The notes under the pieces: generated by a model
What the model saw: only the letters and a program-made list of their open reading frames with translations
What the model was told of the DNA's origin: nothing
The model's database searches: none
Assembly (NCBI GenBank): GCA_903918025.1
Contig: CAIXCS010000072.1
Coordinates: 1-34,052 of the forward strand
DNA: 34,052 nucleotides
Direction: 5' to 3'
Source: an uncultured Actinomycetes bacterium
GTDB lineage: Bacteria > Actinomycetota > Acidimicrobiia > Acidimicrobiales > RAAP-2
Translations under genes and position numbers: made by a program
In this document: positions 7,911 to 15,261 of the stretch, in pieces
Layout of the letters: each line of letters opens with the position of its first letter
Numbering within the stretch: the stretch's first letter is position 1

Positions 7911-9051
7911 GGGCAAGGACCCGTCCATAGAGTTCAACCATTGATGAGGCGGTGGTCGACCAGTCAAACGCCGCCACTCTCCGCCGTCCTCGAATTTGCA
8001 GATCTCGGTGAAGAGCGGAGCTATGGAGCAGCGACTCCATTGCGTGAGCGAGCGCACCGGCATCGAGCGGAGGCACAAAGAGCGCTGCATCGCCAGCAAC
8101 CTCACGAAGGGTTGGGATGTCGCTCAAGACAACTGGAATACCTGCCGCCATGGCTTGGAGTGGCGGAAAGCCAAAACCCTCATACAGCGAGGGGAATGCC
8201 AAGAGCGTCGCCCCGCCAACGAGTGTTGCGACCTCGGGGCTGCTTAAGACGCCCGTCCAGGTAATGCGACTGCGGTGCCGAATCGTGGAGGATGCGCTGC
8301 TTGAAGAACGCGCCGGATCATCATTTCGACCGATCACGATCAACCCCAGCCCATGATCTTCATCAGCAAGCTGGTCAAAGGCGGCAACGAGTGTCGTCAA
8401 ATTCTTTCGAGGAATATTTGGCCCGAGGGCCACGATGTAGCGGTCAACCCCGGCAGGGAGCCAGCGGTCAACTTCCACTGGATCTCGCATCTCGAGCGCG
8501 GGCACTCCCCAGGGAATGACCACAACTCTTGCTTCTGGCACCCGCAGGTGTTCCATCACCTCGGCCTTGACGGCTTCGGTGGGCGTATGAAGAATTGCTC
8601 CTTCTCGAACAGCCCGCCGAAGACTCCCTACCCCTTGCCGAGCAAGGGGACTCTCAAATTCTGGAGCGACGAAGACCGCAGCGTCGTGCACGGTGACCAA
8701 CTGTTTCAACGAGCCACGGGGCGGCACCAACGTTCCAAAACTGTGGACGAGGTCCACATTTCCAACGAGATGCCCGACGTGAGGTCGCCCAAGGTTTGTC
8801 CATCCCCACTGCGTGAGGCGTGCGGGGACTCGACGTTGGCGATGCTGGACGCGAGAAGGCAAGCGAGCTGACAAATCTCCCGAACGAAGTCCAAGCGCAA
8901 AGACCGAGAGGTCGAGCGAACCATGCTCCTGCAAGCTACCCAAGAGATGTCGAAACGCAATCCCAGGTCCGCCAAGGGGCCCGATGAGCACCGAGGCGTC
9001 AAGGGAGATCTTCGGCGACGTCAACTTGCTCTCAGATCGCGACGTCCCCAC
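7903..9051 (-). CDS. GT4-family glycosyltransferase (first of three)
   Basis: This protein of about 382 aa has GT-B features. The N-terminal domain runs KISLDASVLIGPLGGPGIA and includes the region VTVHDAAVFVAPEF. The C-terminal domain begins at VALGPNIPRKN and carries YEGFGFPPLQ, where the usual second Glu of the E-x7-E motif is Gln. The Gln may matter for activity or donor specificity. The start is uncertain: the GTG at 9051, nine bases after the SDR stop, has no clear ribosome binding site, and a TTG at 9024 would remove nine residues. It opens the tightly packed run of three GT4 genes plus a reductase, which suggests one envelope-glycan assembly unit. Confidence 0.85.
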   Translation of the reverse strand: MGTSRSESKLTSPKISLDASVLIGPLGGPGIAFRHLLGSLQEHGSLDLSVFALGLRSGDLSARLPSRVQHRQRRVPARLTQWGWTNLGRPHVGHLVGNVDLVHSFGTLVPPRGSLKQLVTVHDAAVFVAPEFESPLARQGVGSLRRAVREGAILHTPTEAVKAEVMEHLRVPEARVVVIPWGVPALEMRDPVEVDRWLPAGVDRYIVALGPNIPRKNLTTLVAAFDQLADEDHGLGLIVIGRNDDPARSSSSASSTIRHRSRITWTGVLSSPEVATLVGGATLLAFPSLYEGFGFPPLQAMAAGIPVVLSDIPTLREVAGDAALFVPPLDAGALAHAMESLLHSSALHRDLQIRGRRRVAAFDWSTTASSMVELYGRVLAHG

Positions 9052-9060
9052 GTCGCGAGG

Positions 9061-9876
9061 CTACGCGCTAAGCGCTCCATCGAGGGACAAAATTGAACCA
9101 CTGGCATAGGAAGCTTCATCAGAAGCGAGGTAGCAAATTGCTCCCGCGACCTCTGCAGGTGAGCAGAATCCCATTGGGGTCATGAGTCGATCAAGCTGCT
9201 TTGGATTTGCACCTTCGGGCAGGTTGAACTTCCATGCCAACGGAGTGTCAACGCCTCCTGGCGCCACGCCATTGACTCGAACGCCCTTCTCGACGTACTC
9301 AACGGCGAGGGCCTTCGTCAGCTGAACAACCGCTCCCTTCGATGCGCAGTAGGCAGCGGAGTAGGGCTGGCCCATCACCCCTGCGGTCGAGATGGTGTTG
9401 ACGATGACGCCTCCGCCATCAAGGAGATGCGGCAGCGAGGCCTTAGAGATGAGGAAGGTGCCGGTGAGGTTGACCCCAATGATCCGGTTCCAGCCTTCGA
9501 GACTCTGTTCGGTTGTGTGGCTGAAGCCACCAATTCCAGCGACGTTGCACACCACCGTGATTCGGCCGAACGTTGCAACGGTGTCAGCAATGACGGCATT
9601 GACTGCGGCCTCGTCAGTGATGTCGCAGGTATAGGCCTTGGCCTTCCCACCCTCGCTGGCAATTTCTTGTGCAACCGCTGCGACGCCATCAGCGTCGACG
9701 TCAATGCAGCAAACTGCAGCTCCTTCGGACCCGAGCCGTCGAGCGGTGGCCCGTCCGATTCCCGATCCTGCGCCAGTCACGACCGCAACATGTTGGTCAA
9801 AGCGTCCTGGGAAAAAAACTTCTGCTCCGGTGCCACGCTCGGCATCTGGCATTCCAAGATTCTTGCTCGGGGTCAT
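9061..9876 (-). CDS. Short-chain dehydrogenase/reductase (SDR)
   Basis: This classical SDR has TGAGSGIG at about residue 35, NVAGIGG, the active-site Tyr and Lys in YCASKGA, and a C-terminal LSLDGALSA typical of the family. It should interconvert an alcohol and a ketone using NAD(H) or NADP(H). CIDVD at the end of the second beta strand has an Asp that favours NAD(H). The track starts at a TTG (9879), but AGGAGG at 9881-9886 sits correctly only for the ATG at 9876, giving 271 aa. The first 25 residues extend beyond the usual SDR start. The upstream acyl-CoA synthetase ends about 54 bases before it, so lipid or side-chain metabolism is a reasonable guess. The substrate is unknown. Confidence 0.87.
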   Translation of the reverse strand: MTPSKNLGMPDAERGTGAEVFFPGRFDQHVAVVTGAGSGIGRATARRLGSEGAAVCCIDVDADGVAAVAQEIASEGGKAKAYTCDITDEAAVNAVIADTVATFGRITVVCNVAGIGGFSHTTEQSLEGWNRIIGVNLTGTFLISKASLPHLLDGGGVIVNTISTAGVMGQPYSAAYCASKGAVVQLTKALAVEYVEKGVRVNGVAPGGVDTPLAWKFNLPEGANPKQLDRLMTPMGFCSPAEVAGAICYLASDEASYASGSILSLDGALSA

Positions 9877-9880
9877 CAAT

Positions 9881-9886
9881 CCTCCT
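9881..9886 (-). promoter_or_regulatory. Strong ribosome binding site of the SDR gene
   Basis: AGGAGG on the minus strand lies four bases before the ATG at 9876 and only one base before the TTG used by the track. It therefore fixes the ATG as the start. It is one of the few perfect Shine-Dalgarno sequences in the window. Confidence 0.65.
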
Positions 9887-9933
9887 CATCGGGTTCGGTC
9901 TGTTCTAGTCCACTTCGACCATGTCGGGCCAAG

Positions 9934-11502
9934 TTAGACGGGGCGTCGCCTTTTCTGCGCTGCTTCCTCCGCTGCGGGCTTGAGTGCATTGCGATCAACC
10001 TTCAACATTGCCGTCACAGGAATTTGGTCAACAACAACAAGGACATCGGGTCTCTTGTAGTCCGCAATCAGTGGAGAAAGTTCCTGCCGAATCTCCGCAA
10101 TGGTTGGTCGCAGTGAGGGGTCGGTAGGGACCACAAACGCCACACCAACTTCACCAAGAATTTCATCTGGAGCGCCGACGACACAGGCGTCCTTCACCGC
10201 TGAAAGTGTTCTCAATGCCTCTTCGACTTCGGCCGGATAGATGTTGTAGCCGCCTCGCTGAAAGAGCTCGTGGCGGCGACCAACGAGTTCAAGATTTCCC
10301 AGCTCGTCGAGCCGCCCGAGGTCACTTGTGCTGATCCATCCATCGTCGGACTTTGCTGCACGCGTTAACTCCTCATCCATCTCAATCGTCGATGTTTCTG
10401 GCCCACGAACTACTCGACTGACGTAACCAAGCATTGCTGCGTTCGTTCGGAGGCGCACATTGCCCACCTCCCCCCTGTCGACTGAATGCCCAAGGTCATC
10501 GCAAAGGTCGAGCTCAACACCTGCAACCGGTCGCCCAACCGTCATCGCCACGACATCGTCAGGATCTCCAGGAAGCGTCCCGCAGCCAAGCGATGATTCT
10601 GTTGAGGTGTACCGAACGATCACTGGAACCTTGAGGGCGTTTCGTAATGCTTCGACTCTGCTCGCTGGCATCTTCGCTGCACCGGTTCCTGCGACTCGGA
10701 GCCTCGACAACTCTGCGGTGTTCAACGAAGGGTGATCGAGCATCAGTGCCCACTGCGTTGGGACGCCTTGTGCAACGGTCACGCGTTCAGACGAAAGGAC
10801 CGAAATTGCGCTCGCCGCACTCCAGGGCGTCGGCGTGATGACGGTCGAAATGCCAAGTGCCATCTCACTGGCAACCCGGGTCATGTAGCCAACATGGGAG
10901 AACGGCAACGGGGAGAGTCGAATATCTCCGGCAGCGCCCAAAACATCGACTCCAGCCACAACGGCATCAAGGCACCGGTGACTGAAGAGCGCACCCTTTG
11001 GGCGAGCCGTCGTGCCACTCGTCCAGACGATTGCCACGGGCTCATCGGGTTCTGCAAGGTAGGCGGGTCGAGTTGAGGAAGTGGGAAGTGTGCCAAGAAC
11101 ACTTCGCTGAAGAACATTGCCCCCAAACTGCTGCTCGAGGTCATCTTCGACAATGGTGAGCGCTGGTGCGCAACGCTCAAGGAGTTCCGCCATCTGCGTG
11201 CTCCCGAGGCGGGGGTTCATGCCGGTGGTTACGGCCCCCAACCATTGGGCGGCCAAGTAACACCTTGCGTAGTCAATCGACGACTGCAGGACGAGGGCGA
11301 GGACATCGCCAGCTCGGAGCCCTCGGCGAGCGAAGGCTTCACTCAATTGAGGGGTCGATGCCGCCAATTGACCGAACGTAACGGTGCGACGTTCCCGAGC
11401 GTCAGTTGCTGGTTCGACGTAGGCCTCTCGGTCTGGAAACAATGAGGCAGCCGCAAGAAGATGTTCAATCGTCGTGAGGACTCTCGTTGGCTGGGCAGGC
11501 AC
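9934..11502 (-). CDS. Acyl-CoA synthetase / AMP-dependent ligase
   Basis: This is an ANL-superfamily adenylating enzyme that should activate a carboxylic or fatty acid to its acyl-CoA through an acyl-AMP. WTSGTTARPKG (about residues 160-170) is the AMP-binding loop, STSDLGRLDE carries the ribose-binding Asp, GRRHELFQRGGYNIYPAEVEE is the hinge and A8 region, and PVTAMLKVDRNAL holds the catalytic Lys. RGGYN replaces the more common RGGEN. The track ORF extends to 12033, but that part lies over cofD and looks random. The GTG at 11502 gives 522 aa, the normal family length. A TACCTT hexamer six bases before that GTG suggests leaderless transcription. It is divergent from cofD. Substrate class cannot be determined. 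Confidence 0.88.
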   Translation of the reverse strand: MPAQPTRVLTTIEHLLAAASLFPDREAYVEPATDARERRTVTFGQLAASTPQLSEAFARRGLRAGDVLALVLQSSIDYARCYLAAQWLGAVTTGMNPRLGSTQMAELLERCAPALTIVEDDLEQQFGGNVLQRSVLGTLPTSSTRPAYLAEPDEPVAIVWTSGTTARPKGALFSHRCLDAVVAGVDVLGAAGDIRLSPLPFSHVGYMTRVASEMALGISTVITPTPWSAASAISVLSSERVTVAQGVPTQWALMLDHPSLNTAELSRLRVAGTGAAKMPASRVEALRNALKVPVIVRYTSTESSLGCGTLPGDPDDVVAMTVGRPVAGVELDLCDDLGHSVDRGEVGNVRLRTNAAMLGYVSRVVRGPETSTIEMDEELTRAAKSDDGWISTSDLGRLDELGNLELVGRRHELFQRGGYNIYPAEVEEALRTLSAVKDACVVGAPDEILGEVGVAFVVPTDPSLRPTIAEIRQELSPLIADYKRPDVLVVVDQIPVTAMLKVDRNALKPAAEEAAQKRRRPV

Positions 11503-11508
11503 GTCGTA

Positions 11509-11514
11509 AAGGTA
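11509..11514 (-). promoter_or_regulatory. Candidate -10 element for a leaderless acyl-CoA synthetase transcript
   Basis: TACCTT on the minus strand ends six bases before the proposed GTG start (11502). No Shine-Dalgarno sequence precedes that GTG, and no convincing -35 is visible. The call rests on the spacing shared with several other genes here. Confidence 0.35.
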
Positions 11515-11544
11515 ACAGCGCGAGAACAGGGTGAGCCGACCACG

Positions 11545-11550
11545 TAGGCT
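11545..11550 (+). promoter_or_regulatory. Candidate -10 element for a leaderless cofD transcript
   Basis: TAGGCT ends six bases before the GTG start of cofD (11557), which has no ribosome binding site. The divergent gap to the acyl-CoA synthetase is only 54 bases, so both promoters must overlap or abut. Confidence 0.35.
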
Positions 11551-11556
11551 GCCCCT

Positions 11557-12486
11557 GTGCTCGTGACCCTTTGTGGCGGTGTCGGTGCTGCTCGATTTCT
11601 CAGCGGGCTGGTTCAGGTCGTGCCACCAACGTCCATTACCGCCATTGTCAATACCGGTGATGACCTTGTTCTTCATGGACTCACGATTTGCCCGGACCTC
11701 GACACCATTTCCTACACGTTGGCTGGACTTAACAACGAGGAAACTGGCTGGGGTGTCGTGGGCGAAAGCTGGCGCACCATGGAGCGCCTCCGGTCCCTTG
11801 GAGGGGCGGCATGGTTTGCCCTTGGTGACCTCGATCTCGCAACGCACTTGTTTCGGTCGGAGCTCCTTCGTCAAGGAGCAACGCTCACCGAAGCAACACA
11901 GCAGTTCACGGAGGCGCTTGGGATTGAGGTCACGGTTCTTCCTGCGACCAATGATCCTGTTGCAACCAAGGTCACGCTTGCAGAGACCGGCGAGGAATTG
12001 GATTTCCAGGACTACTTCGTTGGTCGACACCACGAGCCACGGCTCCGTGACGTTCGTTTCGAGGGAGTCGATTCCTCGACACCGGGGCCTTCAGTGCTCT
12101 CGGCGATTGCGAATGCTGAACTGCTGATCATTGCGCCATCGAACCCGATCGTGTCGCTTGGCCCCATCCTCGCGATCCCTGGTCTTCGAGATGCCGTCGA
12201 GGAACGTCGCTCGACCAACGTTGCGATTTCACCAATCGTTGCAGGCGCCGCCTTGAAAGGCCCTGCAGCCGACATGCTGAGCGACCTCGGGCATGAACCA
12301 ACTGCAGTTGGCGTTGCACGGCTCTATGCGCCGCTCGCAGCAACGTTCATCTTGGATGAAGCAGATGCAGTGCATGCTCCAGAAATCGAAGCACTTGGCA
12401 TGACGTGCCGCATCACGAACACCGTCATGTCGTCTCCCGCTGCATCAAGCAATCTCGCCTCGGTCGTGCTCGGAGTGACACAGTGA
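11557..12486 (+). CDS. cofD: 2-phospho-L-lactate transferase family (F420 biosynthesis)
   Basis: CofD (FbiA in mycobacteria) joins the deazaflavin Fo to the phospho-lactyl or phosphoenolpyruvyl-guanosine precursor, making (dehydro)F420-0. The 309-aa protein has the family hallmarks: LCGGVGAARF at residues 5-14, NTGDDLVLHGL with the metal-binding Asp residues, PDLDTISYTLAG, and WFALGDLDLATH. The start GTG at 11557 puts the glycine motif at the normal distance from the N terminus. Its last codon and stop overlap the GTG of cofE as GTGA, so the two enzymes of consecutive steps should be made together. Presence of this pair implies F420-dependent oxidoreductases elsewhere in the genome. Confidence 0.95.
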   Translation: MLVTLCGGVGAARFLSGLVQVVPPTSITAIVNTGDDLVLHGLTICPDLDTISYTLAGLNNEETGWGVVGESWRTMERLRSLGGAAWFALGDLDLATHLFRSELLRQGATLTEATQQFTEALGIEVTVLPATNDPVATKVTLAETGEELDFQDYFVGRHHEPRLRDVRFEGVDSSTPGPSVLSAIANAELLIIAPSNPIVSLGPILAIPGLRDAVEERRSTNVAISPIVAGAALKGPAADMLSDLGHEPTAVGVARLYAPLAATFILDEADAVHAPEIEALGMTCRITNTVMSSPAASSNLASVVLGVTQ

Positions 12487-13199
12487 GCGGCATCTCACTC
12501 CTTCCTATTCTCAGAATCGGTGAGGTCATCCCAGGGAACAATCTTGCTGACGTCATCTGCGATGCCCTCGGCTTGGAAGGCTCTCCAGGCCTCGTCGATC
12601 ATGACGTCGTCGTCGTGACCCAGAAAATTGTCTCGAAGGCTGAAGGGCGACTCGTGGCGATTGATCCTGATGATCAAGATGCCAAGGTGGCATTGGTTGA
12701 ATCCGAGGCCGTCAGGGTGCTCCGTCGGCGAGGAGAGCTCCGCATCACCGAAACCACACACGGATTTATTTGCGCGAATAGTGGCGTCGATCTCTCCAAT
12801 GTTGATGCAGGGACCGCCGCACTCCTTCCAATCGACCCTGATCGTTCTGCTCGACGTCTTCGGGCAGACCTCAAGCGCCGCCTTGGCGTCGAGGTTGCCG
12901 TGTTGATCTCAGATACCTTCGGACGTCCTTGGCGGCGAGGCGTTACCGACATTGCCTTGGGTTGCGCGGGAATAGCGGCGGTCATTGACCTCCGAGGGAC
13001 GCCGGATGCGACCGGTCGAATTCTCGCTGCGACGGAAGTGTGCGTCGCCGACGAACTCTGTGGTGCAGCTGAACTCGTCATGGGCAAGGATCGTGGTGTT
13101 CCCGTTGCCATTGTCCGGGGTGTGCCACGGGAGTGGTTCCGCGATGGTTCAGTCAGCGGAGAAATTGTTCGGACCTCGGGTGAGGATCTGTTCCGCTGA
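12483..13199 (+). CDS. cofE: Coenzyme F420-0:L-glutamate ligase
   Basis: CofE adds L-glutamate residues to F420-0 using GTP. The track start at 12405 lies inside cofD. The GTG at 12483, overlapping the cofD stop as GTGA, gives a normal 238-aa protein beginning MSGISLLPILRIGEV. Family motifs are HDVVVVTQKIVSKAEG, TTHGFICANSGVD, SDTFGRPWRRGVTDIALG and DLRGTPDATGR. The protein ends after the CofE domain, so it lacks the C-terminal FMN-binding nitroreductase-like domain that mycobacterial FbiB uses to reduce dehydro-F420-0. If this organism makes dehydro-F420, that reductase must be encoded elsewhere. The gene converges on galE with six bases between the stops. Confidence 0.95.
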   Translation: MSGISLLPILRIGEVIPGNNLADVICDALGLEGSPGLVDHDVVVVTQKIVSKAEGRLVAIDPDDQDAKVALVESEAVRVLRRRGELRITETTHGFICANSGVDLSNVDAGTAALLPIDPDRSARRLRADLKRRLGVEVAVLISDTFGRPWRRGVTDIALGCAGIAAVIDLRGTPDATGRILAATEVCVADELCGAAELVMGKDRGVPVAIVRGVPREWFRDGSVSGEIVRTSGEDLFR

Positions 13200-13210
13200 G
13201 GTTCCTCAGC
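13195..13210. terminator. Perfect hairpin spanning both stop codons of convergent cofE and galE
   Basis: GCTGAG-GTTC-CTCAGC is a six-pair stem with a four-base loop. It contains the TGA of cofE on the plus strand and the TGA of galE on the minus strand. There is no T tract, so termination is unproven. It may protect both 3' ends or simply reflect the mirrored stop codons. Confidence 0.4.
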
Positions 13211-14186
13211 CGTGATTGAGCACGCGGTAGGCGGCCCAGGCATCGCCAAGGAGTTGGTCAAGTGCGCTCTTGACCGGCACCCACCCGAGCACCTCACGAG
13301 CAAGTTCGTTACTTGCGACAAGGACGGCCGGATCTCCTGCACGGCGAGCAGCAACAACGACTGGAACCGGGAGCCCGGTGACTCGCTCAATACCTTCGAG
13401 TACTTCCTTGTTCGAGAATCCCTTTCCTGATCCGAGATTCACCACCGATTCCTTCGTTCCGCGATCGAGTGCAGCAAGAGCGGCCAGGTGCGCTGTTGCC
13501 AAGTCCTCGACGTGCACGTAGTCACGGATACAGGTTCCATCCGGAGTTGGATAGTCATCACCAAAGAGGCGCAGGGTAGGTGCATCGCCAGCCGCAGCGG
13601 CAAGCGCGAGTGGAATGAGATGAGTCTCGACGGCGTGACGTTCAATGGCCTGTGGACTTCCCCCCGCGGCGTTGAAGTACCTCAGCGCCGCGTACTGCAA
13701 CGTTCCTTGGCGCGCCATCCAGCTGAGTGCCTCTTCAATGTGGAGCTTCGTTGCCCCGTAGACACTCGTGGGAGCCGTCCGATGGGTCTCGGGAATCGGG
13801 AGGAACTGCGGTTCGCCATAGACCGCAGCCGAGGACGAAAACACAAACTTCTCAACTCCTGCAGCGATCAAGGCGTCGAGAAAGACAAGCGTCTCGCCAA
13901 CATTCGTGGCGAAGTATCGACCTGGTTGCTCCATTGACTCACCTGTCGCGATGAGGCCAGCGAAATCTATGCACGCGTCTGGTTTGAAGGAGGACAGCAA
14001 TGAAGCAACGGCTGCTCGATCACCAATTGACGCCTCAATGAGCGTTGCTCCTGCTGGAATCGCATCGGCATGCCCCGTCGACAAGTTGTCGAGAACGACT
14101 ACCTCGTCGCCACGAGCAAGTAAGTGGGCGGTTGTGGCGGCTCCGATGAATCCTGCGCCGCCAGCGACGAGAATTCTTGGTGCCAT
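13206..14186 (-). CDS. galE: UDP-glucose 4-epimerase
   Basis: GalE interconverts UDP-glucose and UDP-galactose with tightly bound NAD. The 326-aa protein matches the family length and has GGAGFIG at residues 8-14, SSSAAVYGEP with the catalytic Ser, SVYGATK with the Tyr/Lys pair, YFNAAG, and GTCIRDYVHVEDLA, a strong GalE signature. The ATG overlaps the stop of the upstream sugar-nucleotide pyrophosphorylase by one base (TAATG), so the pair is coupled. In this block it most likely supplies UDP-galactose or UDP-GalNAc for surface glycans. Epimerisation at C4 of other UDP-sugars cannot be excluded. Confidence 0.92.
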   Translation of the reverse strand: MAPRILVAGGAGFIGAATTAHLLARGDEVVVLDNLSTGHADAIPAGATLIEASIGDRAAVASLLSSFKPDACIDFAGLIATGESMEQPGRYFATNVGETLVFLDALIAAGVEKFVFSSSAAVYGEPQFLPIPETHRTAPTSVYGATKLHIEEALSWMARQGTLQYAALRYFNAAGGSPQAIERHAVETHLIPLALAAAAGDAPTLRLFGDDYPTPDGTCIRDYVHVEDLATAHLAALAALDRGTKESVVNLGSGKGFSNKEVLEGIERVTGLPVPVVVAARRAGDPAVLVASNELAREVLGWVPVKSALDQLLGDAWAAYRVLNHG

Positions 14187-15259
14187 TAGGCAGGTACGCG
14201 AACGCCGGAAAGAAGTTCCCCGGCACCAACGTTGACCGACGAGCCAACAACGCTCACGTCATCAATTTTCGCGTTCGGGCCAATTGATGCCCCTGGACCA
14301 ATGATCGATCGGTCAATGACCGCTCCGGCAGCAATGGTCGCGCCAGCCATGACAACAGAGTTTGTGACCTTTGCACCACGTCCAACGGTCGATCCTTCAC
14401 ACAACATCGACGTCGAGACCACCGCAAGTTCTTCAACAACAGCATTCTTCGAGACGTAGGAGTCACCGGTCACTGAACCATGGATGACTGCGCCTTCTTC
14501 CAGCCACCGACCACCTTCGTGCGTTGCCCAAGAAGACGGAATTGCGTTCCGCGTTCCATCAAGGAGGTCGTAGTGCGCTCGAAGAAATGCCTCTGGAGTC
14601 CCTGCGTCAATCCAGTAGCAGTCACCCGGCATCGCATAGAGACTTCCCTGAGCAACCAAGGCAGGGAATGTCTCTCGTTCAACCGAAACCTTCCGTCCCG
14701 AAGCAATGAGCTCGAGGACTGAGGGCTCAAACACATAGGTTCCGGCATTGATGCACCGTGTTGGCGCATCCTCAAGCTTGGGCTTTTCAATGAAGTCAAG
14801 CACCCGCCCGTCAGAATCAGTTGGCACCACGCCGAATGCTGAAGGGTCATCGACCTCGTGGAGCGCCAGCGTTGCCGCAGCCCCATGTGACTTGTGAAAT
14901 GCCATGAGCGACGTGAGATTGAGATCCGTCATGACATCACCGTTCAGCACCACGAAGGTTTCATCAATGCCCGCGTACTCGGCGGCAAACTTGATTGCTC
15001 CGGCGGTATCAAGCCGCTCGGGCTCCACTGCATAGTTGAGGCCAACACCTGCAAGTGACCCTTCCGGATAGGCCTCGACAAAGGCATCCGGAAGGTAGCC
15101 AAGTGACAAGGTGACGTCAGTGACGCCGTGAGTCCGGAGATTTGCGAACACCCACTCGAGCATTGGGCGGCCGAGAATTGGCAACATTTGCTTCGGCGTG
15201 GCATACGTCAACGGTCGAAGGCGCGTCCCTTCTCCCCCGACAAGAATGACCGCCCGCAC
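14186..15259 (-). CDS. Sugar-1-phosphate nucleotidylyltransferase, probably mannose-1-phosphate guanylyltransferase-like
   Basis: The N-terminal 235 residues are a nucleotidyltransferase with VGGEGTRLRPLT and the substrate Lys in PKQMLPI, a second catalytic Asp in LNGDVMTD, and the sugar-site motif DFIEKP. The remaining 115 residues form a left-handed beta helix of hexapeptide repeats (VGRGAKVTNSVVMAGATIAAG). This arrangement is that of GDP-mannose and related NDP-sugar pyrophosphorylases of the ManC/GMPP type. The nearby GDP-deoxymannose reductase-like gene makes GDP-mannose a plausible product, but glucose-1-phosphate activation is also possible. The start is a GTG two bases after the stop of the preceding gene. 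The stop overlaps galE by one base. Confidence 0.85.
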   Translation of the reverse strand: MRAVILVGGEGTRLRPLTYATPKQMLPILGRPMLEWVFANLRTHGVTDVTLSLGYLPDAFVEAYPEGSLAGVGLNYAVEPERLDTAGAIKFAAEYAGIDETFVVLNGDVMTDLNLTSLMAFHKSHGAAATLALHEVDDPSAFGVVPTDSDGRVLDFIEKPKLEDAPTRCINAGTYVFEPSVLELIASGRKVSVERETFPALVAQGSLYAMPGDCYWIDAGTPEAFLRAHYDLLDGTRNAIPSSWATHEGGRWLEEGAVIHGSVTGDSYVSKNAVVEELAVVSTSMLCEGSTVGRGAKVTNSVVMAGATIAAGAVIDRSIIGPGASIGPNAKIDDVSVVGSSVNVGAGELLSGVRVPA

Positions 15260-15261
15260 AA

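Noticed and set aside
7911-8105. N-terminal extension of the second GT4 ORF
   Set aside because: It overlaps the first GT4 gene in another frame and carries no GT4 features; the ATG at 7910 gives the normal length.
11503-12033. N-terminal extension of the acyl-CoA synthetase ORF in the track
   Set aside because: It lies antisense over cofD, has random-looking composition, and the family fold starts right after the GTG at 11502.
12405-12482. N-terminal extension of cofE in the track
   Set aside because: It is inside cofD. The GTGA overlap at 12483 gives the normal CofE N terminus.
12674-13390. 238-aa minus-strand ORF opposite cofE
   Set aside because: It is antisense to cofE, runs into galE, and is Ser/Arg/Thr-rich without any recognisable motif.
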